Shown here: piece after piece, positions 51,734-59,473 of the stretch
Layout: the number at the start of each line of letters is the position of its first letter
Position numbering within the stretch: position 1 is the stretch's first letter
Assembly (NCBI GenBank): GCA_025057905.1
Contig: JANWUX010000002.1
Coordinates: forward strand, 62,001 to 126,000
DNA length: 64,000 bases
From: Patescibacteria group bacterium
Lineage (GTDB): Bacteria; Patescibacteriota; Microgenomatia; UBA1406; GWC2-37-13
Direction: 5' to 3'
Made by a program: the position numbers and the translations under genes
The notes under the pieces: model-generated
Databases searched by the model: none
What the model saw: only the letters and a program-made list of their open reading frames with translations
Told to the model about the DNA's origin: nothing

Positions 51734-52789
51734 TTACTTTTCTCGAGAAATAAGGTAATCAGTGAGTTCGTCAAGATCAGCTTTTGCTCCACGAGGGAAG
51801 TTTCTTTGAGCAAGTATGTTTTTAATTTTCATCTTGAGATTTTTGATGAGGGTTTCAATCTTTTTTTTGGCCGCGGATCTTAAATAAAACTCTCGAAGGC
51901 GACTAATCTCCGATTTAGATAGGTTTCCTCGCCCAAAAAGGTTGACAAATGATGACTGGCAAATTTCCGGGTACAGGTAATGATAGACGATTGTCTTTTT
52001 ATTCTCCTTAATATCAGAACCTAGAGTTTTGCCGGTTTTGTCAGAAAGAAAGCCGATCAAGTCGTCGGTAATCTGAAAGAGTATCCCGATCCCCTCTAGA
52101 ACTTTTATAAGTAGCGGATTTTTTGCCTGCTGGTTACCAGTCAAGATGAGGGTAGCGATGACTGGAACAACAAAAGTATACCTGGCTGTTTTGTAGAGAT
52201 ATATCCTTTTGATCTGTGCTAAAGTTGGTTTATAGTCAGTCAGACTATAAGTTATGTCGTCCATTTGAGCTAGGGCTACCTTAAGATATTCACTCACAAG
52301 AAACTCAGAAAGTTGAGTGCGAGTTGGCTGGTTTGTGATGATTTTTTCAAGAAAATGAGACCCAAGAAAGAAACCAAGATCGCCAAGGTTGACAGCTAGA
52401 CTGCTGCCTAAAAACTCCGGCCAATTAGAGAGTCCTTGGTACTTTTCCTGGAAGTAAAAATTAACGGTCTTCTCGCCTCTTCGGTAAGTGTCTCGATCCA
52501 TGACATCATCGTGAATTAAAAGAGTTGAGTGAATAATCTCGAGAAAACTTGCCAGAAAAAAAAGATTTTTATTATCGAAGTTTCTTTTTTGATTAAACCA
52601 TTCATCGGTCAAGAAAACGAGACTACTCCTTATTCCCTTCCCTCGGCTGACGAAGTTTTGGTAAAGAGAGAAGATCTCTTCTTTGGTTTTTGAATATGTT
52701 AAAAAATGAGGTTTGACTTTCATTAACTGGTCGTCAAGAAACCTGAAGATTTTTTTTCGATATTGATTAAGTTTTTCGGTTAAGGACAT
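51734..52789 (-). CDS. crtE: Polyprenyl (geranylgeranyl) diphosphate synthase
   Basis: I use ATG 52789 (MSLTEKLNQYRKKIF); the track's TTG at 52813 lies further into crtB. It has 351 residues. The first Asp-rich motif is LLIHDDVMDRDTYRRGEKTVN and the second is FQITDDLIGFLSDKTGKTLGSD, both needed for Mg2+ and diphosphate. Chain length is not certain, but the operon makes GGPP likely. It would elongate IPP onto allylic diphosphates, feeding CrtB. Confidence 0.9.
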   Translation of the reverse strand: MSLTEKLNQYRKKIFRFLDDQLMKVKPHFLTYSKTKEEIFSLYQNFVSRGKGIRSSLVFLTDEWFNQKRNFDNKNLFFLASFLEIIHSTLLIHDDVMDRDTYRRGEKTVNFYFQEKYQGLSNWPEFLGSSLAVNLGDLGFFLGSHFLEKIITNQPTRTQLSEFLVSEYLKVALAQMDDITYSLTDYKPTLAQIKRIYLYKTARYTFVVPVIATLILTGNQQAKNPLLIKVLEGIGILFQITDDLIGFLSDKTGKTLGSDIKENKKTIVYHYLYPEICQSSFVNLFGRGNLSKSEISRLREFYLRSAAKKKIETLIKNLKMKIKNILAQRNFPRGAKADLDELTDYLISREK

Positions 52790-53615
52790 AGACAGAGAAA
52801 AACACCTCAACAATTGTTTTTGCTATTTGAAAAAAAGTCGGCTTAAACTGATTCTTTTTGAAGATGAGATTGGGATTGGTGGCAATTTTTTTTCCGATCT
52901 GTTGGTAGAGAGAGACAGCAACTTTTATCGGAAAGAGAATGTTTTTCTCAAGGACTAAGTATCCTTTTCTTGCTTCTCTTTCCAGTCTAAATGATTTCTC
53001 GAGCAAGGCAGTGACTAACTTTTTGAGACAATTTCTTTTTTCTTCTTTCAGAAAATTCTTTTGAGTGAGATGGTGTTTTTTTAGGAGATCAGCCGGCAGA
53101 TAAATCTTTTGACGGCGGTAGTCTTCATAAAGGTCTCTAATATTGTTGATGATCTGAAGAGAAATACCAAGATTTTTAGCCTCAGGATAAACAGTTTTTG
53201 GCAGGCCAAACAGCTTCGCCATCATCACTCCAATGGTGCCGGCAACCCCATTAGTGAACTGGCTGAACTCTCTGAAGGTTAAGTATCTCTTTTTAGTCAG
53301 TTCCTTTTCTTGGGTTTTTAAGTAGAGGCGCATCTCGTGTTCAAGATTCTTTTCCTTGATAAGGTGGCCGATGTCGTTTACAATCCTTATTGATGATTTT
53401 CTTTCTTCTTTAAGGAAGGCTTCGAGATTCTTTTTCAGAAGGAAAAATTTTTTTTTGTTAGGCTTTTTCATGTCAACAAGATTGTCAATAATGCGAACAA
53501 AGGCATATAGTAAAAAGACCTGGTCTCGGATTTTCTTTGGGAAAAAGAGAGTTGAGTAATAAAAAGTTCGGGTGAATTTTTTAGTGAGTTTCTGATAGAC
53601 GCTGACCATATTCAT
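52767..53615 (-). CDS. crtB: Phytoene/squalene synthase family (phytoene synthase)
   Basis: This 282-residue protein has the start region YQKLTKKFTRTFYYSTLFFP, the first Asp motif RIIDNLVDM (DxxxD) and the second NNIRDLYEDYRRQKIYLP. It joins two GGPP molecules into 15-cis-phytoene. It overlaps crtI by 35 bp upstream and crtE by about 23 bp downstream, so the operon is translationally coupled. Confidence 0.92.
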   Translation of the reverse strand: MNMVSVYQKLTKKFTRTFYYSTLFFPKKIRDQVFLLYAFVRIIDNLVDMKKPNKKKFFLLKKNLEAFLKEERKSSIRIVNDIGHLIKEKNLEHEMRLYLKTQEKELTKKRYLTFREFSQFTNGVAGTIGVMMAKLFGLPKTVYPEAKNLGISLQIINNIRDLYEDYRRQKIYLPADLLKKHHLTQKNFLKEEKRNCLKKLVTALLEKSFRLEREARKGYLVLEKNILFPIKVAVSLYQQIGKKIATNPNLIFKKNQFKPTFFQIAKTIVEVFFSVYVLNRKT

Positions 53616-55086
53616 TCACTAGCTTAGCAACAATCTGGGCAGAGATTAAGACCGGCGGCATACCGACACCTGGGTTGGTGTGCTGACCGACATAAAAGAG
53701 ATTTTTAATCTTGGATGAGAAGTTTTTTGGCCGAAAGAGAGCTGTCTGAAAAAAAGTGTGGGCCAGGCCAAATGCCGCTCCAAGCGTTGCTCGGTAATCA
53801 TTGAGAAAATCTGTCCCCTGGAAAATTTTCTTGACAACAATTTTCTTTTCTATGTCTTGAACTTGATTAAGATGGGCAAACTGACGGAGAATTTTGATGG
53901 AAAAAGCCTGGCTTTGGTCTTCGTTAAGAAAAACACCGGGTGGCATGGGAACCAGAATCATGACGCTGTGGTGATTTTTTGGCGCAAGCGATAGATCGGT
54001 TTTCGTTGGAACATGCCAGTAAAACGATGGATTTGTGGGAATGGCTCTTTTCTGGTAAACCTCTCTAAAGTGATTTTCCCAGTCGTCAGTGAAAAAAAGG
54101 TTGTGATGGTCGCTTTTCTCTAGAGGATGGCGAATGCCAAGATAAATCAAGAAGGCTGAGGGTGAAAAAACTTTTTTTCGCCAGTAACTCTCTGGATAGG
54201 TTTGATAATTTGGCGGAAGGATCTTTGTCTCAAAAAAAGGGTAGTCAGCATTGACAACAACAATATCGGCCGGGTAGGGGGTTTTGTCAGTAACGACAGC
54301 GATTATTCTCCTATGAGATATCGTCACCTGTTTTACCTCTTCTTTTGTTTTGATAATCACCCCATTTTTTTCGGCTAGATCTTTTAAGGCTTTAACCACC
54401 TGATAGATACCTCCCTTTGGGTAGTAAATTCCAAGATTAAAGTCGGCATGAGTAACCAGCTTATAGAAAGCTGGCGTGTTAAATGGCGAGCCACCCAAGA
54501 AAACGGTAGTGTACTCAAGGACCTTCTGTAGTTTTTTAGATCTAAAAACAGCCTTCACATAGTCGTGAAGAGAGCGAAATAGGTCGAAGCGAAAAAGGAT
54601 ATCAAATAGAAGTTTTGGTCGAAGAAGGGTCTTCAGGTCACGGTAGTCTTGAAAGACAAGCTCTTTCATAGCTTGATTGTAGATAAACGCCGATTTTTTT
54701 AACACCAATTCCAGCTTTTTGTTACCGTCTTTTTCAAGTTTTTTAAATGTTTGTTTGTTTTTTTCAAGATCACTGGTGATGTCAAGGGTTGTTTTGTTCT
54801 CAAAAAAAATCCGATAGTGAGTTTTCAGGCGAATCAGTTTGTAGTAGTCAGTGGTTTTTTTACCAAAAATTTGGAAATAATTCTCAAACACCTCCGGCAT
54901 CATATACCAAGAGGGACCCATGTCAAAAAAAAAGTTCTTGAGTTTTAAATAACGAGCTCGTCCTCCAACCAGTCGATTTTTCTCAATGATAGTCACTTGA
55001 TAGCCAGCGTGACCAAGAAGAGCGCTTGTCGCCAGTCCGCCAATGCCGCCGCCGACGACAACAACGCGCCTTCCTGATAAATTCAT
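53581..55086 (-). CDS. crtI: Phytoene desaturase CrtI
   Basis: This 501-residue FAD-dependent amine-oxidase-fold enzyme has the dinucleotide motif RRVVVVGGGIGGLATSALLGHAGYQV then EKNRLVGGRARYLKLKNFFFDMGPSW. The C-terminal CrtI signature is FYVGQHTNPGVGMPPVLISAQIVAKLV. It introduces double bases of desaturation into phytoene to give lycopene. It overlaps idi by 4 bp (ATGA). The length is normal for CrtI (about 490-510). Confidence 0.95.
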   Translation of the reverse strand: MNLSGRRVVVVGGGIGGLATSALLGHAGYQVTIIEKNRLVGGRARYLKLKNFFFDMGPSWYMMPEVFENYFQIFGKKTTDYYKLIRLKTHYRIFFENKTTLDITSDLEKNKQTFKKLEKDGNKKLELVLKKSAFIYNQAMKELVFQDYRDLKTLLRPKLLFDILFRFDLFRSLHDYVKAVFRSKKLQKVLEYTTVFLGGSPFNTPAFYKLVTHADFNLGIYYPKGGIYQVVKALKDLAEKNGVIIKTKEEVKQVTISHRRIIAVVTDKTPYPADIVVVNADYPFFETKILPPNYQTYPESYWRKKVFSPSAFLIYLGIRHPLEKSDHHNLFFTDDWENHFREVYQKRAIPTNPSFYWHVPTKTDLSLAPKNHHSVMILVPMPPGVFLNEDQSQAFSIKILRQFAHLNQVQDIEKKIVVKKIFQGTDFLNDYRATLGAAFGLAHTFFQTALFRPKNFSSKIKNLFYVGQHTNPGVGMPPVLISAQIVAKLVNEYGQRLSETH

Positions 55087-55634
55087 GAGAGATAGCGCTT
55101 AATTTTCGTAAGGGAGAGTTTCTTTACCCAGGGGGCAAAGTTAAAGTTCTTGAACTTCTTAAGGATGTTTTCTAAGCTGATGTAATCCATTCCATAGCTA
55201 AACTCCTCAACATTTTCTATCTTACCCTCAATCTCCATCAGATAAAGATAATTTATCTCATGCTCAGTGTAATCTGAATGAGGATCTTTTTCTTTGTAGT
55301 AATACTTTTCAAGAAATCTAAGACTCGTTATCTTTCCCTTTAGCCTCCACTCACGCTTAAAGTTTTCTTTGATTGCCTCTTCAACTGATTGGACATGGTC
55401 TTTTTTCAAGTAGCGAGGATGGGAAGAGAAAGATAAATCAAAAACATTGTTGAAAACTTTGTGCTTTCTTTTTTGAATAACAAATAAGCCATTGTTTTTT
55501 ATGATACAAGTGAAGCCTCGGTGAAGAACGCCTTTGAGATGAGCTTTCCAGCGATCGACCGGCCCAAGTTCTTTATCTTTTCTGTCAACCTGAATCAGGT
55601 CTATTTTTTGCGAAAAATACTCCTCTCGGTTCAT
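55083..55634 (-). CDS. Type 1 IPP isomerase-like Nudix protein, catalytic Cys replaced
   Basis: This 183-residue protein aligns with IDI-1: LGPVDRWKAHLKGVLHRGFTCIIKN, then FDLSFSSHPRY where active IDI-1 has a Cys (E. coli NSVCGHP), here Ser70. The Nudix-like helix is EEAIKENFKREW and the Glu pair is in YTEHEINYLYLM. IDI interconverts IPP and DMAPP. Loss of the catalytic Cys suggests an altered or lost activity, or a Nudix hydrolase role. Operon position with crtI, crtB and crtE argues for an isoprenoid role. Confidence 0.75.
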   Translation of the reverse strand: MNREEYFSQKIDLIQVDRKDKELGPVDRWKAHLKGVLHRGFTCIIKNNGLFVIQKRKHKVFNNVFDLSFSSHPRYLKKDHVQSVEEAIKENFKREWRLKGKITSLRFLEKYYYKEKDPHSDYTEHEINYLYLMEIEGKIENVEEFSYGMDYISLENILKKFKNFNFAPWVKKLSLTKIKRYLS

Positions 55635-57060
55635 AAAAAAGCCCTAGATGGCTTATTAATCAAATTATACCACAATCTTGAAGTAATGTTAACCAAAGAA
55701 AGGAGTGGCAAAAGCTCGAGAGATTTCCTCTGACTGGGTTTTCCTTTTTGATTTGCCAGAGCTGGTCTTTTGAAAGATTGATGTTTTATGTCAGTCAACA
55801 ACTCCCAAGGTATTTTTTTCTTTCTATGACCAAGCCAGAGACTGATAAATCTTCGCTGTTGATCATTGTCCTTTTCTTGTTTTAAAGGATTGTAAATTCT
55901 GATCGTGTTAATCCCAGTTATTCCAGCCTGCATCTGAAACTGAGGGAAATGAATGCCTGTTTCAAAATCAAGAAAGTAGCGAGAAAGAATCTTCGCAGCC
56001 TCCGGCCAGGGCTGGCGAAGCCCATGGCAAAAAAAAGAGACGACCATAGCTCTCATTCGAAAGTTAATCCAGCCCGTCTTCTTAAGGCTCTTCATCACTG
56101 CATCGACCAAGTCAACACCCGTTTCCCCCTCGGACCATCGCTCAATCAGCTCGTCGTTTTTCTGGTCGTAAATGACCTCATTTCAAAATGCAGGATTAAT
56201 GTTGGTAATCTCATACTTTGGCATGGATTCAAGTTTTTGAATAAAATTAGACCGCAAGTAAATTCTTGAGAGAAAGGCGTCGATGTTGATTTTTGTTTTC
56301 TGATTGTTTGGGTGAGTCTTAGCTGCCTGATAGACATATCTGGAGGAAAGATTGCCCCAGCTCAGGTAAGGTGACAGCCTGGAGCAAAAAAAAAGTCGCT
56401 TCATATGGTTTTGAGATCGATTTAAGATAATAAAAGACTCTATTATCCAGAAAATCTCTCAAGATTTTGATTGCCTCTTTTTCCCCTGGCTTTTGAAACC
56501 AGACGGGATAGTTGTCAAGCTTTCTTGAAAGGGTGTCTGGCAGACGAAACTTCTCTAGATTAAGTGTCGGTTGGTGGCCAGGAGATATCTTGGGGGGTAG
56601 CAGATTGGTGATTCAAGCCAAGAAAAAAGATGCTCACGCCAGTTTTTTCTCTCTTTTAAGCCTCTTAAGATCCCATCCTTTTCAATCTCAATCCAGTGAA
56701 TGTTTTTTTTCCTAAAAAAAACGTCTCAGTTTCTTGTCTCGGTCAAATGTCAAAAGCGTGCCAACTTCCTGATAGGAAAAAACTTTATGAATCTTTTTTG
56801 TTTATCAATTCCTCAAGGATTGCCGTTGCCTCACCAAAAAAAAACTCAACCTGGCGATGGTATCGGGCAAGCGATCTGTTTAAACTTTTGATTGACTAAT
56901 AGACGAACTGTAGATGACGAATATCTGAGTGATCGCTTTCCAGCAGAAAATGATCAAAAATGTAGATAATTCGGTAATCAAGGTTCTTCTGCTCTACCAG
57001 CGAAAAAAGCTGATTATCAACAAATCGAAGATCTCGTTTCAGGTAGACGATGTTAATCAT
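55631..57060 (-). pseudogene. Decayed class I-type photolyase/cryptochrome gene
   Basis: Reading the minus strand from ATG 57060 gives VYLKRDLRFVDNQLF (antenna domain start), then a TAG after LQFVY. Later segments are VFSYQEVGTLLTFDRDKKLRRFF, LRGLKERKNWREHLFSWLESP, SRLSPYLSWGNLSSRYVYQA, a TGA after NINPAF, and VDAVMKSLKKTGWINFRMRAMVVSF ending RIYNPLKQEKDNDQQRRF. All parts of a photolyase are in order, but at least two stops and several frameshifts break it. It heads the carotenoid operon, its last stop overlapping the IDI start (ATGA). Confidence 0.85.
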
Positions 57061-57146
57061 CGCTGCCTTTTTGAAACTACCCGAGAGAAAAATCCTTCGC
57101 TAATTTTTTTGATAAAATAACGAAGAAATCAAATTATAACTCAAAA

Positions 57147-57560
57147 ATGACCTCAAAGAAAAATAGGTCCCGACATCAACAGGAGATCAAGTCGATTATT
57201 GAAGAAATGTCTCACCTGTTCTCTTTTACTGATCTGATTGACATTTTCAAAAAAAAGAAAATTTCAATTCACCGTACAACCATCTATCGAAACCTAAAAA
57301 AGTTAATTACTGAAGGGAAGATTATTTTTGTCTCCCAGGAAGGAAAGAAAACTTTTTTTGAAAAAGCCAGCGACAAGGATAATCATCATCATCTAATTTG
57401 CCAGAAATGTCTGAAGATTTTTTCTTTCAAAGAAGATGAGCTTGATCGGGCGGTTGCCAGTGCCAAAGAAAAGATTGAGGAGCAAACCAGCTTTAGGATC
57501 AAGACCTTCAGATTTGACCTCTTTGGTCAGTGTTATTCTTGCTCGAAGAAAAGTGAATGA
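57147..57560 (+). CDS. Fur-family metalloregulator
   Basis: This 137-residue protein has a winged helix with ISIHRTTIYRNLKKLITEG (recognition helix) and a dimerisation domain with DNHHHLICQKCLKIF and GQCYSC, giving the regulatory His cluster and a structural CxxC...CxxC zinc site. Members include Fur, Zur and PerR; the subtype is not clear. It is divergent from the photolyase/carotenoid operon (86 bp between the starts) and overlaps uvsE by 4 bp. Confidence 0.9.
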   Translation: MTSKKNRSRHQQEIKSIIEEMSHLFSFTDLIDIFKKKKISIHRTTIYRNLKKLITEGKIIFVSQEGKKTFFEKASDKDNHHHLICQKCLKIFSFKEDELDRAVASAKEKIEEQTSFRIKTFRFDLFGQCYSCSKKSE

Positions 57561-58435
57561 TTAATTTTGGCTTTGGTTTTTTCTGCTCAACCGCTGACAA
57601 CAGTCTCTCAACTAACCACCGAATCTCCCTGAAAAATCTTAGCGAAAAGAACCTGCTCTCAACCTTCGAAAAAAACTGTCAGGATCTGCTGGCGCTTTTG
57701 AAATTATCCCACCAGCTAGGTTGTTCAATATTCCGGCTGGGTAGCCAGTTTGTCCCTTTCCTCACTCACCCTGACTTTAAGCCGGCCTGGTGGCAGACAA
57801 TTAAAAAACGCCTGATGGCTCTCTCTCCTGAAGTCAAGAAATTTGGTCTACGGCTAACTATGCATCCGTCCCAGTTTGTCGTTCTAAATTCAGATAGCCG
57901 TGAGGTTATCGACCGCTCTCTGGCAGAGATAGACTATCACTTCTTTGTTCTTGATCATCTTGGAGTTGATGAAAATGGCGTGGTTATCATTCACATCGGC
58001 AAGGGTAAAGAAGACAAGAAGACCTATCTAAAAAAGTTTATTAAAAAAGTAAAAGAAGAAAAATGGTTGAGGCGGCGGTTAGTGATCGAAAATGACGACA
58101 GTCTATACACAGTGGCCGACGCTCTTTTTGTGTTCGAGGAGACAGGCTTGCCGGTGGTTTTTGATTACTTTCACCATAAACTCAATCCCTCAGCAATCGA
58201 CCTAAAGAAAGTAATTATTAGCTGGCAAGGGCGAACTCCTGAGTTTCATCTTTCCTCTCAGAATCCCCAAGGAAAAAGGGGGGAACACAGTGATTTTGTC
58301 GTCACCGAGGACATCGATGGTTTTCTTCAGATGACCGGCTCGCTCCCCTATTTTGATTTGATTATCGAAGCAAAAAAAAAGGAATTGGCGATTATTGACT
58401 TTAAAAAGAGATTCAGTCAGAGCTTCAAGAACTAA
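57557..58435 (+). CDS. uvsE: UV-damage endonuclease UvsE/UVDE
   Basis: This 292-residue TIM-barrel enzyme opens FGFGFFCSTADNSLSTNHRI. Metal-site segments are LTMHPSQFVVL, VIIHIGKGK, LVIENDDSLYTVADA, VFDYFHHKLNP and DFVVTEDIDGF. It nicks DNA 5' to UV photoproducts and other lesions, giving a light-independent repair route beside the photolyase. Cotranscription with the Fur-type regulator suggests stress control. Confidence 0.95.
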   Translation: MINFGFGFFCSTADNSLSTNHRISLKNLSEKNLLSTFEKNCQDLLALLKLSHQLGCSIFRLGSQFVPFLTHPDFKPAWWQTIKKRLMALSPEVKKFGLRLTMHPSQFVVLNSDSREVIDRSLAEIDYHFFVLDHLGVDENGVVIIHIGKGKEDKKTYLKKFIKKVKEEKWLRRRLVIENDDSLYTVADALFVFEETGLPVVFDYFHHKLNPSAIDLKKVIISWQGRTPEFHLSSQNPQGKRGEHSDFVVTEDIDGFLQMTGSLPYFDLIIEAKKKELAIIDFKKRFSQSFKN

Positions 58436-58485
58436 GGACTTGGGCTTTTATTTCTTACCAGTTTTTAGATGCTTCTTTGAATCTC

Positions 58486-58515
58486 TTGACAGAGACGATT
58501 GTTATGAAGTAAAAT
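58486..58515 (+). promoter_or_regulatory. Sigma70-type promoter of the ATPase/PLP-enzyme cluster
   Basis: A perfect TTGACA (58486-58491), an 18-bp spacer and TAAAAT (58510-58515) predict a start near 58522, about 28 bases before ATG 58550. The palindrome at 58518-58532 covers the start. Confidence 0.6.
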
Positions 58516-58517
58516 CT

Positions 58518-58532
58518 TGCAACTAAGTTGCA
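58518..58532. promoter_or_regulatory. 15-bp 7-1-7 palindrome, putative Fur-family operator
   Basis: TGCAACT-A-AGTTGCA is a perfect inverted repeat with a single central base, the 7-1-7 form of Fur/Zur/PerR boxes. It sits 2 bases after the -10 element, where a bound repressor would block transcription. A Fur-family gene lies about 1 kb upstream. The exact sequence is not the E. coli Fur consensus, so the cognate regulator is inferred. Confidence 0.55.
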
Positions 58533-58549
58533 TTTAAAAAATTTAAAAA

Positions 58550-59461
58550 ATGAGAGTTGCCTTCCTGGGCAAGGGTGGGGTTGGCAAAACAACTCTGGCA
58601 GCAGCAATGGCCAAGTATCTGGCCAAGAAGATGCCTTTGGTTTTGGCTATTGACGCTGATGTCAACGAGCACCTAAATCAAGCTTTGGCCATTGACAAAC
58701 CCTTGGTCTTTTTGGGCGATCACTTTGACTGGTTGTTTGATTTTCTCTTTAAAAAGCGCCTTTTTAAGATCAGTGGCCTTCCTCGTGTTGGTTTCCTTCC
58801 CCCTTCGACTGAGTCCCGATTTATCGTCTTTGGCAAGGAGGATCCAGTGATTGCGAAGTTTTTTTGTTTTAAAGATAACTTCGGAGTGGCAATGGTTGGC
58901 AGCTACTCAAAAACTGAGATTGGTGCCTGGTGTTATCACGGTCGGCTTAACACCCTTGAGCTCTTTTTGCACTACCTCGTTGATAAAAAAGACCAAGTCT
59001 TGATCTTAGACATGAATCCTGGGGTTGATATTGTCGCCACCTCTCTTTACTTCGCTTGCGATGTTTACCTTTTTGTCGTCGAGCCGACAATAAAAAGCCT
59101 TCAAGTGTTTCTTGACTTTAAAAAACTTGTTGGTGACCGACTCAAGAAATATAAAATCCAAGTTGGTGTCATCATTAACAAAATCTATGACGAGGGGGAC
59201 CTTGAATTTATCTCCAAGTACAAGCTGAAGGACCCGATCCTGGCAAAGATCCCCTATTTTCTAACGGTTGTGGAACCCCAATCATTGGTTGACCAGCTCG
59301 TCAAAGATTACTCGTCCCTTTTTGACATGATCATCAGCCAGTTGGTTTCCCTTCGAACCAAAGAGGATTACTATCGCCAGCTGACTGAGTATTTCCTTTC
59401 AAGGTTCAAAGAGGAGTCAGTAACTAAGTTTATCGATCCAAACTTTTCCTTTACTAGTTAA
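58550..59461 (+). CDS. CooC/MinD-like P-loop ATPase, copy 1
   Basis: This 303-residue protein has a deviant Walker A FLGKGGVGKTTLAAAMAKYL, AIDADVNEHLNQAL (switch) and LILDMNPGVDIVATSLYFACDVYLFVVEPT, which resembles the CooC D-x-E-A-G-x-E region. Between them lies GAWCYHGRLNTLELFLHYL with Cys128 and His130. CooC-type ATPases deliver nickel to enzymes, others partition cargo. First gene of the cluster, behind a strong promoter and palindrome; it is 12 bp from its paralogue. Confidence 0.83.
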   Translation: MRVAFLGKGGVGKTTLAAAMAKYLAKKMPLVLAIDADVNEHLNQALAIDKPLVFLGDHFDWLFDFLFKKRLFKISGLPRVGFLPPSTESRFIVFGKEDPVIAKFFCFKDNFGVAMVGSYSKTEIGAWCYHGRLNTLELFLHYLVDKKDQVLILDMNPGVDIVATSLYFACDVYLFVVEPTIKSLQVFLDFKKLVGDRLKKYKIQVGVIINKIYDEGDLEFISKYKLKDPILAKIPYFLTVVEPQSLVDQLVKDYSSLFDMIISQLVSLRTKEDYYRQLTEYFLSRFKEESVTKFIDPNFSFTS

Positions 59462-59473
59462 CCAAAGATTCTC

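Noticed and set aside
56512-57120. Several plus-strand ORFs in the track between 55.9 and 57.1 kb
   Set aside because: They are antisense shadows of the photolyase pseudogene; translations show no family features and the minus strand reads a photolyase.
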